Shown here piece after piece: positions 8,873 to 19,876 of a stretch of 64,000 nt of DNA. The stretch is from Mercenaria mercenaria (taxonomy: Eukaryota > Mollusca > Bivalvia > Venerida > Veneridae), in contig NC_069376.1 in the NCBI RefSeq assembly GCF_021730395.1, forward strand, positions 17,269,001 to 17,333,000, written 5' to 3'. The notes below the pieces were generated by a model, which searched no databases, was not told where the DNA came from, and was given only the letters and a program-made list of their open reading frames with translations. Within the stretch, counting starts at the first letter, position 1, and the number at the start of each line of letters is the position of its first letter. A program made the translations under genes and the position numbers.

Positions 8873-11800
8873 ATGTCTGCGACTCGAAAGAATATTCAAA
8901 GTAAGCTGTTAATTTTGTTGCGTCAGAAGCTAATTAGCCGGTAACGTGACTACACTGATATAATTTGTGATACAAACATGCTTTATTCAATACTGAGTAG
9001 CATTTTTAAACGGCGACATTTTGAACATTTTTATATTTAGCGTGAGAGTGGATTACACGTTACACTGGCCCCGACATTTTGAAAATTTGAGGAAAACAAA
9101 ACACATTCTCCAACGAGTTCTTCAGCTCGGGGAATGAGAGAATAGATTCACCTTTGTGTCGCTTTTCAGATCGTATTTAATTCCTTTCCGGTACTTTAGT
9201 GTCTTTGAACTTCTTTGTTACTAAGCCTATATTGAATTTTTAAAATTAAGAAATCCGTGATTTTACTTGCAGGCATGACTGATTAATGGAATTATTTTAC
9301 TTTTATATAGAATATGGACGGCACTCCATTGCAGCATGTGCATGGTTGGACCTGTTGACATTTTTAGAAACGTGAGTAACTAACTTTCCATTGTATAATA
9401 ATAATGTAAACAAACACCCCACCCATAAAAATCATAGAAATTCCTTATTTTTTACATTTTTATTTATTCATCAATTTGAAATGGGCCTTTTAGATTATTA
9501 TTTCTTAAGGCTCACTGCATGTATACGCAGTAATTAAGTTGAGCTTATGATTCTGCCGATAAGCTGTGCTCGGCCTAAATATTATATAGGGAATCGGATC
9601 GGCTTATAGAAAAAAATATAGATTTTAAACAGGCTGGTAACATTGCCCGATCGGGCTTTCGACATAAAAACTAACATTTTTTGAAAAATAGTAAAGATAT
9701 TTCTTTCAAACTTGGTTCATATATTCATATGACACAAATTAAAATAAAAATAACTTGGTTGTCTTCAGTTTTGGTAGAATTATTTCCCCTTTTCAGATTT
9801 TTATGACGCATAATTTTTGAAGTCCAAAAAATTATGTGTTAATGCATTACATTATGCTATTGGTGTTTGTTTCGTATATTCCACACTCATTTGACACCGT
9901 GCAAATTGTCAACAGTCGAGATAGCGTTGATAAGCGCAACTTGGCGCAGACATGCAATTCGGCTCAATCTTTCTTTGGAATATATGTAATACTGTTTAGT
10001 CATATCGTACTGATACAACCACATTTTAAAATAAATTCGTATTGATACATACACATTTTAAAATAAAGTCATATCTGATCCCTAACAAGTTCATATTAAA
10101 TTACAAAAATACAGCCCTTATCTGGAGCAAAGAGCTATAAAAATAAATAGATTGGCAACTTGAAAGGCATATAGAGCAAATCTCGCCAACCTCCCGTGAC
10201 AAAAAAACGAGATCTCGTTTACCGGAAGTGGCGCTTTCTCCACGCGCCATTTTGTATGTGAAAGCAGTTATTCATCGGTAAAATAATTATCACCATATGA
10301 CCACGCTTCTTTCGATAGCAAAAAAAACGTGTACTTCGTGTCTTAAGACCATTTCAAATTAAACTAATTTTGTTTTAGAAGCTAACATGTATTTTAAATG
10401 TAGTTTTAAAGGTACAAATTGTAACTCCATGCTCGCCGATGTTTGTTTTTAGTAAGATAACGCCGAATCACGCTCTGCCACGAGCTCACGCGAGATTACA
10501 GCCAGTTGCCATTCTGTGTATTTTATACTTCTTTGTCTGGAGTTCTGAAGCATGCTCGATTAGTTGGTCAGAATTATGAAGGAATTGAATTCAAACTGTT
10601 CCATAAATGCAAGAGTTTAAGAGTTATAGTCAGAACCATAATCATGCAGAAGAGGTAATTACTTTCACAAATCACAGGGCTCAAATTTTGGACTCGCTAA
10701 ATGCAAGTCAATTTCATGGAATGCAAGTTAAGATAAAAATTTCACACAATTTATTTTGTAAATACAAATAATAGTCAAAATTGTTGCAGTTTTTGTTAAT
10801 GTTTGTAGATTCGCTTTCATTTGCGGATAACAGAAAACACAACATCTTTTTTGGTTAGCCATTTTTTGTTGAATGGATTACTGATTATAAAGAAATGTAG
10901 AGGTCTATCTTATTATTAAATCTAGAACGCAGGCTATCTTACTAATTCGTACATGTATACAGTTGAATCGCTATTTATAATATTAGGTACGAAAATTTGC
11001 CTTGCCGTAGTTTCAGCCAGTAGTTAAGTTACGCAAAGAAGTATAAAATACACAGAATGGCAACTAGCTGTAATCTCGCGTGATCTCGTGTCAGAGTGTG
11101 AATCGGCGTTATCTTAGTAAAAACAAACATCGGCGAGTATGGAGTTACAATTTGTACCTTTAAAACTACATCTAAAATACATGTTAGCTTCTAAAACAAC
11201 ATTAGTTTAATGTGAAATAGTCTTAAGACACAGAGTACACGTTTCTTACCATCAAAGGAAGCGTGGTCATACAGTGATAATTAATTTACCGATGAATAAT
11301 TGCTTTCGCATACAAAATGGCGCGTGGAGAACACGTCACTTTCGGTAAACGAGATCTCATTCAGTTGTCACGGGATGTTGGCGAGATTTGCTCTATATGC
11401 CTTTCAAGTTGCCGATCTATTTATTTTTATAGCTCTTTGAGTTACGCCATCAATGATGCGTTCCGAACTACTTTGAAGGTCATTTTGAGTTGTAACGCAC
11501 AAAATTGTACACCAAGGAAAACCGTGCAAACAATATTGATGTTCTAGCATGATTTTTTAGGATATTCTAACATTCTTAATTGAAAGTCTAAATTTGCAAG
11601 TAGATTTCAGATTAAGCAACAAGAAAAAAAAGCTACATGCTAAAATTTGCAGTACGTTGGTCAAAAAAGTTAAATTTGACCTCTGCAAATGCAAACTGAA
11701 GACGCTCACATTAATTTTTGGTCCAATGCATTCAGTTCCTGTTCTCCTAGGAATCCCCAGTCGAGCATGTCCCAAACAATATGATGAAGTATTTTGAGGG

Positions 11801-12992
11801 TATGAGCTAGACCAGTTGTTTTATGGTCCAAAATTCAGCTTTAAGTTCGGGCATGTGAAATTGGTGTCAGGCTTGGAAAATTTTCTATCTGGTTGCCAGC
11901 ATGGTTATATATAGTTGAAATCTGAATTTTGTACACTGCACACATGTATACTCAAATACGTTTAAAGTTATAAGTTTATGAATCATGACCGTCAGATACC
12001 AATAAACAGTTGTAGCATTTTGTCGGCTCCTGTGTTCATACTAAACTGAGGAAGGCAGAACAGATTCTTCTAGCTGCTTTACCAGTCTGTTTTTGCCTTT
12101 TCATGATACCGAGCAAAGTGAAGGTCATAGACCACCAAGTCAGAAAGGTACCTGGAATTCACTGGGTTAAAGTAATGTTCATACCTGTCAAGACACACGC
12201 ATTTTGGCCTTAGATCACGCTCACATGCCTACTATTCAAGGTCACACGCATGTTAAAGAAATAAAGCAATCAATTGTTTTTTTTCGTAGAAAATTATTTA
12301 ATCAAACATGCAAGGTGACGTTGACACAGTGTTTTGATACCGTATAATACAGCTTTTACATTCACCGGTGCAACATGTTATTTCTACCGCATGAATAAAC
12401 ATCACAAAAAGTAAACATGGAGGGAGACTATTCAAAACCAGATCTATTGTGTGTTAAAAGTCTAAATTTTCTATGTGAGGGTGTTTCCGGCTTTTAAGGA
12501 TCATCGCCCTCCAGACCCTCACGAGGGAAACCTTCCCTTCGAACTCCGATCACACTCGTGGCCTTTGTGGAGCCTTGGCAGCTATGAATGTTTGGCTGTT
12601 CTGGCTGGTCAGTCGTGTAAACAAACCTACTCATACAGTGACTTTTCTTTTTTCAAAACTGAAATTTTTAACCGCATTTACTTGGTTTCATTATACATTT
12701 TGACAAAATTTGCTACTGTTTTATTTTCATTAAAAAAAGTTTTATTTAACAAATTTCTCCTGCCATGCCAATGATATAATTGGGGTCATCTTATTGGCAT
12801 GAAAATTGATAAACTGCAAAAAGGATGTTAGCTCTTAGACCTTTGAAATTTCAAAACAGCTGGCTGTCCATTTTTTCTTAAATTTGCTCACCTTTCACTA
12901 TTTTCAGGCATCTTGGTCTATTATACAGAGTATTGTTGTACTGCTCCAAAGTGCTTGTTGACAGACTGAAACCACTTGCTTGCGGCTCATAA
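8873..12992 (+). CDS. Possible small spliced gene (57-residue product), uncharacterised
   Basis: Three segments with good splice signals join in one frame: 8873-8900 (ATG, MSATRKNIQ, donor gtaagc), 9311-9371 (acceptor ttttatatag, KYGRHSIAACAWLDLLTFLE, donor gtgagt) and 12908-12993 (acceptor ttcactattttcag, then HLGLLYRVLLYCSKVLVDRL and KPLACGS, stop TAA at 12990-12992, donor gtattt in the 3' UTR). Intron phases 1 and 2 agree at both junctions. The product would be 57 residues, basic at the start, with hydrophobic stretches that could form a membrane segment. No family is recognised. Three short open segments could agree by chance about one time in ten by rough reckoning, so a non-coding spliced transcript is also possible. 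The 3.5-kb second intron holds the long-TIR element at 10128-11439. Confidence 0.35.
9372..10127. other. Intronic/intergenic AT-rich stretch
   Basis: No gene or clear repeat seen. A short ORF at 9836-10045 has no support. Confidence 0.35.
10128..11439. mobile_element. DNA transposon-like element with ~407-bp terminal inverted repeats
   Basis: The left arm (10128-10535) and right arm (11034-11439) are inverted copies of one another along their whole length. Outermost matched bases are 'caaagagctataaaaataa' on the left and its complement at 11421-11439; innermost are 'attttatacttctttg' (10520-10535) and its complement at 11034. By eye the arms differ at perhaps one in ten to fifteen positions. 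The 498-bp centre has no transposase-like ORF. The arms contain 'ggtaaacgagatctc' and 'cgcgccattttgtatg'-type stretches. It is a non-autonomous foldback element of unknown superfamily; the target-site duplication could not be fixed. Confidence 0.85.
11440..12907. other. Unassigned stretch
   Basis: Contains only short unsupported ORFs (for example 12475-12774). A hairpin-prone segment 'cctcacgagggaaaccttccc' lies near 12517-12537. Otherwise nothing recognised. Confidence 0.35.
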
Positions 12993-13157
12993 GGTATTTC
13001 TATCTTTCTGTTTCTTTATTATATAGTTGCAGCTGTGCACCATGGGAAGCAGTTTCAATCATTCAAAAGGCATGATATACTGTATACAAATTAGTATTTG
13101 TGTGAACAGATTTTTGCGATTGAGTCAGTGCATAGATTCAAATACCAAGGAACATTA

Positions 13158-13484
13158 GGCGTAAAAAAAAATTGTCTGTTTCCTGTATCCTGACCTACCA
13201 TAAATTTTTGGCCTGACCCTAAAACATTTTTTTCAACTTTTTGACAAAAAGTTGCAAAACTGCATTTTTTATGCTTTGAACATGGACAGTGATGTTATAA
13301 GTCAACTTACTGATGCTCTAGAGGCATAACCCCCCTATTTGTATTCATTTTTTGACACAAAAATAATTTCCAAAAAGTCTCCCTAAAAATAATTTTAAAA
13401 AATCCAAAGAAAAAGTTTTTCCGACCTACCTACCCTAAATTTTTTTAGCATGTTGCCGGAAACAAATTTTTTTTTAGACCTTAG
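13158..13484. mobile_element. MITE-like element with T/A-rich inverted ends
   Basis: The left end 'ggcgtaaaaaaaaattgtct' with 'gtttcc' and 'cctgacctaccataaattt' is inverted at the right end as 'ccgacctacctaccctaaa', 'ttgccggaaac' and 'aaatttttttttagacc'. The element is about 327 bp and non-coding. A related internal stretch (dispersed ccgaccta / taggtcag) pairs in the predicted fold. No target-site duplication identified. Confidence 0.55.
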
Positions 13485-13571
13485 TAAAGACTCCATTTCA
13501 TTTTCTTGATGATAAAGCATTTCTTGACAAAACCATAAAATTTAATACATGTATGTAAATTTAAACAATTA

Positions 13572-13765
13572 TTAGCTCGATCACCTGTCACAGGGTGACA
13601 ACATGAGTTGATGTCCGTCATGTGCCAACAATTTGTAAAAATCTTCTTCAGAACCACTGGGCAGATTTACACCAAACTTCACAGAATGATCATGGGGTGG
13701 CCCTCTTTCAAAATTACCCAAAGAATTTAATTCCATATAGAACTCACCGAAAAGAAAAATTTTGA
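13572..13765 (+). mobile_element. Fragment of a satellite-cored element, 5' end
   Basis: Begins 'ttagctcgatcacctgtcac' with the short palindrome cacctgtcacagggtgac and continues into satellite-like sequence ('accaaacttcacagaatgatc'). It is cut off within the first unit. Confidence 0.55.
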
Positions 13766-13982
13766 AAATGATTTCTTGTCAGAAATTGTTAGCCGGCAGG
13801 GCTTTTCATCCTTATATGACAGAGGCCTATATTCGGCCACTTCCCAATCCAAAAATATTGCATTTTTTCCCCAACATCCCAAAATGTAAGGTAACATTTC
13901 CCAAAAATCACATCAACAAATGGTTTAATTTTATTTACATTTTAGTGTTACCGGAGGGAAGCGGTTCTCAGATATTGATTTT

Positions 13983-14140
13983 TTAGCTCACCTGTCACAA
14001 AGTGACAAGGTGAGCTTTTGTGATAGCGCGGCGTCCGTCGTCCGTCCGTGCGTCGGTAAACTTTTGCTTGTGACCACTCTATAGGTCACATTTTTCATGG
14101 GATCTTTATGAAAGTTGGTTGGGGTCTCATTTTATCAATT
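13983..14140 (+). mobile_element. 5'-end fragment of the E2-type satellite-cored element
   Basis: Starts 'ttttagctcacctgtcacaa' with a palindromic end (CACCTGTCACAAAGTGACAAGGTG), a GTCCGTC-rich block and the first unit ('gaccactctataggtcac'). It matches, in the opposite orientation, the end of the large element at 23165-23281. It stops after one partial unit. Confidence 0.7.
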
Positions 14141-14166
14141 TACAATATTTGATTTCTGTTTTACAG

Positions 14167-14310
14167 GTTCACTTCTTGAGAGCAGGCAGCTACAATATGG
14201 AAGGTCAACAAATCCAGTATACTTGAAAAGCAAGAAAGAAACACCAGAAAATATAAAAAAAAAAAAAAAAAAGAACAAGGGAACTTGAATAAAAAAAACT
14301 TTTAAGGATA
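14167..14310 (+). other. Possible 3' UTR exon of the small spliced gene
   Basis: A strong acceptor 'gatttctgttttacag' ends at 14166. The segment that follows has an A18 run (about 14254-14271) and an AATAAA at 14288-14293 and no long ORF. It would pair with the donor after 12993. The acceptor sits about 25 bp after the truncated edge of a satellite-cored element (13983-14140). Confidence 0.3.
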
Positions 14311-14416
14311 GGAATTCAGGATTTATTTAGAAACTAAATATATTTTGAGAACAGCAGTGTTTGACTAAGCTCTGTTACTTTAAGAGATAATGTATTATCA
14401 CATTGGTTTTGTTATT

Positions 14417-15425
14417 GTCGAACCCGCTTGCGGAAGCGAAGACATAGTTGTCCAAATGTCTATTCGGTGTATGTGCGTGCGTGCGTGCGTCGGATTTGTT
14501 TGTCCGGACCATATTTGGACATGCATGGAGAATCTTGTTTATATATGGTATGAATGTTAACCTCAGTGAGACGGAGAGGGGGTCATGCACAAGCCCCAGG
14601 TTCCTATCTCAAAGGTCAAGATCACACTTACAGGTCAAAGGTCAAATTCAAAAATGACTTTGTCTGGATTATTTCTTCTTCATGCATGGAGGGATTTTGA
14701 TGTAACTTGGCACAATTGTTCACCATGAGATGGAGTGTCATGCGCAAGAACCAGGTCCCAAGGTCTAAGGTCAAGGTCACACTTAGAGGTCAAAGGATAC
14801 AAGAATGACAACTTTGGAGCATTTCTTCTTCACGCATGGAGGGACTTTGATGTAACTTGGCACAAATGTTCACCACCATGAGACGGAGTGTCATGCGGAG
14901 AACCAGGGGCTAAGGTCAAGGGGCACACTTAGAGGTCAAAAGTCAGATACAAGAATGACTTTTGTCTGGAGCATTTCTTTTTGATGCATAGAGGGACTTT
15001 GATGTAACTTGGCACAATTGTTCATCATCATGCGACGGAGTGTTATGCATAAGATCCTAGAATTACTTCCCATTGTTGTTACTATAAATAGCTTACATTT
15101 GTAACTTGTTTATTACTGGTTGTAGGGAAAAATCAAGACCACTTTTCTGTAGTACAACATGCATGTTACATCCAATTTTCAGGTGTATTTTGACCTATCT
15201 CTGCTGGTGCGAATTTTTATGTGGACTTAAAATTTTTTTTTTAATTTTTTTTTTTTTTAATTTACGTTCCTTTGTTGTTACTGTAAATAACTTATTTTTG
15301 TAACTTTTTGCAATCTCTTTTATTTGGCATAAATGTTTGCCTCAATGAGACAAGGAGTGTCATGCACAACTCCCAGTCCTTTTGACAGCTGGCGGGCTTG
15401 ACATATTGCCTGTGGGCATCTAGTT
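14417..15425 (+). mobile_element. Satellite-cored element, another family
   Basis: A left end with 'cccgcttgcggaagcgaag' and a gtgcgtgcgtgcgtcgg block is followed by about five units of roughly 150-170 bp that share 'gatgtaacttggcacaa', 'gagacggagtgtcatgc' and 'aaggtcaaggtcacactta'. The right end is 'ctggcgggcttgacatattg' followed by the gcctgtgggc palindrome and 'atctagtt'. The core is partly interrupted after 15060 by unrelated T-rich sequence (15106-15330). No coding capacity. Confidence 0.7.
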
Positions 15426-15462
15426 CTCATATTTTTCATGAGACTTTAAAGAGAATGTTCTG

Positions 15463-16443
15463 TTATACCCCCATGTAGTAAGCTTGTCTGTTTTTCAGTC
15501 AGTAGGTTTTCATGGCTTCCAGATGATAACTCATGAAAAGCTTGACCGATTTAAATATTTTTTGGTACATAGTTACAGGTCAAGTTCGACTTTGGGGTCA
15601 GTAGGTCAAAGGTCAAGATAACTTGCAAACGCTTTGGCCTGGGATCATAGCTTTTGTAACACAGGTGTAACATGATAAAATACAGGTTGTTCGAATTTGA
15701 GGTCAATAGATCAAAGGTCAAGGTCACAGTGATTTTGAACAGTTGAACCGTTTCCGAATGATAACTTTAGACCTTGAGCCTAGGATGATAAAGTTTGGTA
15801 CACAGGTGTCACATCATGAAATACAGGTCAAGTTTTACTTTGAGGTCAGTAGGTCAAGGTCACAATAAGACAAAACAGTGAAATGTTTTTCAGATTATAA
15901 CTTGAGAATGCTTGAGCCTAGGATCATGAAAATTGTTAGGGAGGTTGATTATGACCAGCAGGTGACCCCTAATGATGTTGAGGTCACAGGTCAAGGTCAT
16001 ACTGACCCGGTTCTTTAAAATAATGCACGGAGGGGCACCTTGGGTCTTCCTCCACCATTAAAACTGGAAAGTCGCCATATGACCTATCCTGTGTCGGTGT
16101 GATGTTAAATTCAACAAAATAAATAACGGTTCTTTAAAACGGTTTTTGGACAGTAACTTCAGGATGCTTGGGATGAGAAACACAAAATTTAGTACAAGGT
16201 TGGTCTTGACCAGCAGATTACCTGTATTGATTTAGAATTCCAAAGGTCAGGATGACCCGGAACATTTAAACCTTTTCCATACAACAACTTGAGAACACTT
16301 GGGCGGAGGATCATGAAACTATGGAGATTGAATTTGAGGTCATTAGGTCATAGCTCAAGAAAATGCTGCTTTGTTATTGGCTTAGTTCTTTGATAAGGCC
16401 ATATTGTGGGGGTATAATTCGTCACTCCTGTGACAACTCTAGC
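15463..16443 (+). mobile_element. Satellite-cored element with TTATACCCCCA inverted ends
   Basis: Short inverted ends TTATACCCCCA (15463-15473) and TGGGGGTATAA (16407-16417). The right end continues into a GTCACTCCTGTGAC hairpin (16421-16434) and 'aactctag'. The core holds diverged units of about 150 bp with 'gtacacaggtgtcac', 'tgaggtcagtaggtcaa' and 'aggtcaaggtcac'. A SINE sits inside at 16021-16127 with a clear target-site duplication. Confidence 0.75.
16021..16127 (+). mobile_element. 5'-truncated tRNA-derived SINE (family S2), with 12-bp target duplication
   Basis: About 107 bp of SINE 3' part ('taatgcacggaggggcac', then 'cttcctccaccattaaa', 'ctggaaagtcgccatatgac' and 'gtgtcggtgtgatgttaaa'), ending in an aaataaataac tail. 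It is flanked by perfect direct repeats ggttctttaaaa at 16009-16020 and 16128-16139, which proves retroposition into the host satellite. Other members are at 42488-42690 (head) and 51990-52130 (tail). Confidence 0.88.
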
Positions 16444-17514
16444 ATTTAGCTCACCTGAGCACAGAGTGCTCAAGGTGAGCTTTTGTGATCGCCCTGTGTC
16501 CGTCTGTCATCAACAATTTGACTGTTAACACTCTAGAAGTCACAATTTTGACTTAATCTTTATGAAACTTGGTCAGAATGTTACCCTCAATAAGATCTTG
16601 GACACGTTTGATGTTGGGTCATCTTGTATCAAAAACTAGGTCACCAAGTCAAATCAAAGGAAAAGCTTGTTAACACTGTAGAGGTCACATTTAAGATTAT
16701 ATCTTCATGAAACTTGGTCAGATTGTTAATCTTGATGATTTCAAAGTCCAGTCTGAATCTGGGTTATGTAGGGTCAAAAACTAGGTCACTAGGTCAAATC
16801 AAAGGAAAAGCTAGTTTACACTCTAGAAGTCAAATTTATGACCATATCTTCATGAAACTTGGTCAAAATGTTAATATTAATGATCCATAGATCAGGTTCA
16901 AATCTGGGTCAAGTGGGGTCAAAAACTAGGTCACCAGGTCAAATCAAAGGAAAAGCTTGTTAACACTCTAGAGATCACAATTTTGGCCCAATCTTAATGA
17001 AACTTGGTCAAAATGTTACCCTCAATAAAATATTGGACAAGTTTGATATTGGGTCGTCTAGGGTCAAAAACTAGGTAACCAGGTCAAATCAAAGGAAAAG
17101 CTTGTTAACACTGTAGTGGCCACATTTATGACCATATCTTAATGAAACTTTGTCAGAATTTTAATCTTGATGATCTATAGGCCAAGTTAAATCTAGGTCA
17201 GGTCGGATTAAAGACTAGGTCGCTAGGTCAAATCAAAGGAACAGCTTGTTAACACTCCAGAGGCCACATTTATGACAGCATCTTCATGAAACTTAATCAG
17301 AATGTTAATCTTGATGATCTTTCAGTCAAGTTTGAATCTGGGTCATGTGGGGTCAAAAACTAGGTCACCAAGTCAAATCAAAGGAAAAGCTAGTTAACTC
17401 TTTAGAGGCTACATTTATGATCATTCTTAATGTAACTTGGTCAGAATGTTGATCTTGATGATCTTTATGTCAATTGCCAGGTGAGCGATACAGGGCCATT
17501 CATGGCCCTTTTAT
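16444..17514 (+). mobile_element. Satellite-cored element E1 (~152-bp units), apparently complete
   Basis: 5' end 'tttagctcacctgagcac' forms a hairpin with 'gtgctcaaggtgagc'. A short gtgtccgtctgtc block follows, then about six units of about 152 bp sharing 'aaaaactaggtcacca', 'agtcaaatcaaaggaaaag' and 'cttgttaacactctaga'. The 3' end is 'ccaggtgagcgatacag', the hairpin GGGCCATTCATGGCCC and a T-rich TTTTATTTATTTGTT terminus. No coding capacity. It fits the pearl/Helentron-like, tandem-repeat-bearing class. Confidence 0.82.
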
Positions 17515-17851
17515 TTATTTGTTCTTGTTGTAAGAGAAATTGTACATTTTAGAATACAGATTACAGCAAGTCACATTTTCTTTATTTTGACAATACTTAT
17601 TTCAAAGCCTGACAAAAGCATCCAGTACTGTTATTAAAAGTTGTTATTCACAGTTCAGCTATATTTCATGTATGGATAAAACAAATTATGTGATCTGTGA
17701 TCATTATAAATGTGTATACAGATAAAACTTAAACATGTGAACAGTTTATTCAATAAATAAAGTGTAATGCAAGTCTTTGTGATGTGTATATAAAAGCAAA
17801 AGTAGGATTTGTTTTAGGAGTAATTTCAGAACTACAATTAACACAAATAGA
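17515..17851. other. Short unique stretch between two satellite-cored elements
   Basis: No gene or repeat recognised in about 337 bp. Confidence 0.4.
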
Positions 17852-18205
17852 AACAAGAGGACCATGATGGTCCTGAATCGCTCACCTCTTCCCACATGAC
17901 CCAGTTTTGAGTATGACGTCGTTTTTTCTATTATTTGACATAGTGACCTAGTTTTTGAGCTCATGTGACCCAGTTTTGAACTTGACCTAGATATTATCAA
18001 GATAAAAATTCTGACCAATTTTCATGAAGATCCATTAAAAAATATGGTCTCTAGAGAGGTCACAAGGTTTTTCTATTATCTGACCTATTGACCTAGTTTT
18101 CGAAGGTACGTGACCCTGTTTTGAACTTTACCTAGATATCATCAAGGTGAACATTCTAACTAATTTTCATGAAGATCACATGAAAAATATGGCCTCTAGA
18201 GAGGT

Positions 18206-19590
18206 CACAAGGTTTTAAGCTCATCTGATTTTTTGAAAAAAAATGATGAGTTATTGTCATCACTTGAGCGGTTGTCGGCGTCGGCGTCTGCGTCGGCGTT
18301 GCCTGGTTAAGTTTTATGTTTAGGTCAGCTTTTCTCCTAAACTATCAAAGCTATTGCTTTGAAACTTGGAAGACTTGTTCACCATCATAAGCTGACCCTG
18401 TATAGCAAGAAACATAACTCCATCTTGCTTTTTGCAAGATTTATGGCCCCTTTTGTACTTAGAAAATATCAGATTTCTTGGTTAAGTTTTATGTTTAGGT
18501 CAACTTTTCTCCTAAACTATCAAAGCTATTGCTTTGAAACTTGGAATACTTGTTCACCATCATAAGCAGACCCTGTACATCAAGAAACATAACTCCATCT
18601 TGCTTTTTGCAAGAATTATTGCCCCTTTTGGACTTAGAAAATCAGTTTTTCTTGGTTAAGTTTTATGTTTAGGTCAGCTTTTCTCCTAAACTATCAAAGC
18701 TATTGCTTTGAAACTTGGAAGACTTGTTCACCATCATAAGCTGACCCTGTATAGCAAGAAACATAACTCCATCTTGCTTTTTGCAAGATTTATGGCCCCT
18801 TTTGTACTTAGAAAATATCAGATTTCTTGGTTAAGTTTTATGTTTAGGTCAACTTTTCTCCTAAACTATCAAAGCTATTGCTTTGAAACTTGGAATACTT
18901 GTTCACCATCATAAGCAGACCCTGTACATCAAGAAACATAACTCCATCTTGCTTTTTGCAAGAATTATTGCCCCTTTTGGACTTAGAAAATCAGTTTTCT
19001 TGGTTAAGTTTTATGTTTAGGTCAGCTTTTATCCTAAACTATCAAAGCTATTGCTTTAAAACTTGCAACATTGTTCACCATCATAAGCTGACCCTGTACA
19101 GCAAGAAACATAACTCCATCCTGCTTTTTGCAAGATTTATGGCCCCTTTTGGACTTAGAAAAATATCAGATTTCTTGGTTAAGTTTTATGTTTAGGTCAA
19201 CTTTTTCTCTTAAACTATCAAAGCTATTGCTTTGAAACTTGCAACACTTGTTCACCATCATAAGCTGACCCTGTACAGCAAGCAACATAACTCCATCCTG
19301 CTTTTTGCAATAATTATTGCCCCTTTTGGACTTAGAAAATCATTTTTCTTGGTTGAGTATTATGTTTAAGGCAACTTTTCTCATAAACTATCAAAGCTAT
19401 TGCTTTAAAACTTGCAACAGTTTTTCACAATCATAAGTGGACACTGTACATCAAGAAACATAACTCTATCCTGCTTTTTGCAAGAATGATGGCCCTTTTT
19501 AGACTTAGAAAAAACATGGGTAGGACAATATTTCTATTATACAAAAAAAATCAGATGAGCGTCAGCACCCGCAAGGCGGTGCTCTTGTTC
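18206..19590 (+). mobile_element. Nested satellite-cored element E3 (~174-bp units, dimeric higher-order repeat)
   Basis: 5' end 'ttttaagctcatctgattt', a hairpin with 'gatgagttattgtcatcac', then a ggcgtcggcgtctgcgtcgg block. Seven units of about 174 bp start at about 18304, 18479, 18653, 18828, 19002, 19176 and 19350. Units 1-2 and 3-4 are practically identical as pairs with a 349-bp period, while neighbouring units differ, which is a true higher-order repeat. The 3' end has 'atcagatgagcgtcagcacc', the hairpin AGCACCCGCAAGGCGGTGCT and CTTGTT. Short ORFs inside are repeat artefacts. Confidence 0.85.
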
Positions 19591-19876
19591 TATTTTTATA
19601 CCCACTGGCCTAGTTTTTGATCGCACGTGACCCAGTTTCGAAACTGACCTAGATATCATCAAGGTGAACATTCTGACCAATTTTCATGAAGATCCATTGA
19701 AAAATATGGCCTCTAGAGAGGTCAAAAGATTTTAATAATTTTAGACCTACTGACCTAGTTTTTAATCGCAGTTGACCCAGTTTCAAACTTGACCTAGATA
19801 TCATCAAGATGAACATTCAGACCAACTTTCATACAGATCCCATGAAAAGTATGGCCTCTAGAGAGGTCACAACGTT

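Noticed and set aside
12475-12774. 99-codon ORF
   Set aside because: No recognised family; the composition changes to AT-rich hydrophobic filler halfway, and no start or polyadenylation context is seen.
18359-19195. Identical 68-codon ORFs
   Set aside because: They are copies of the E3 satellite unit, with no codon structure or start context.
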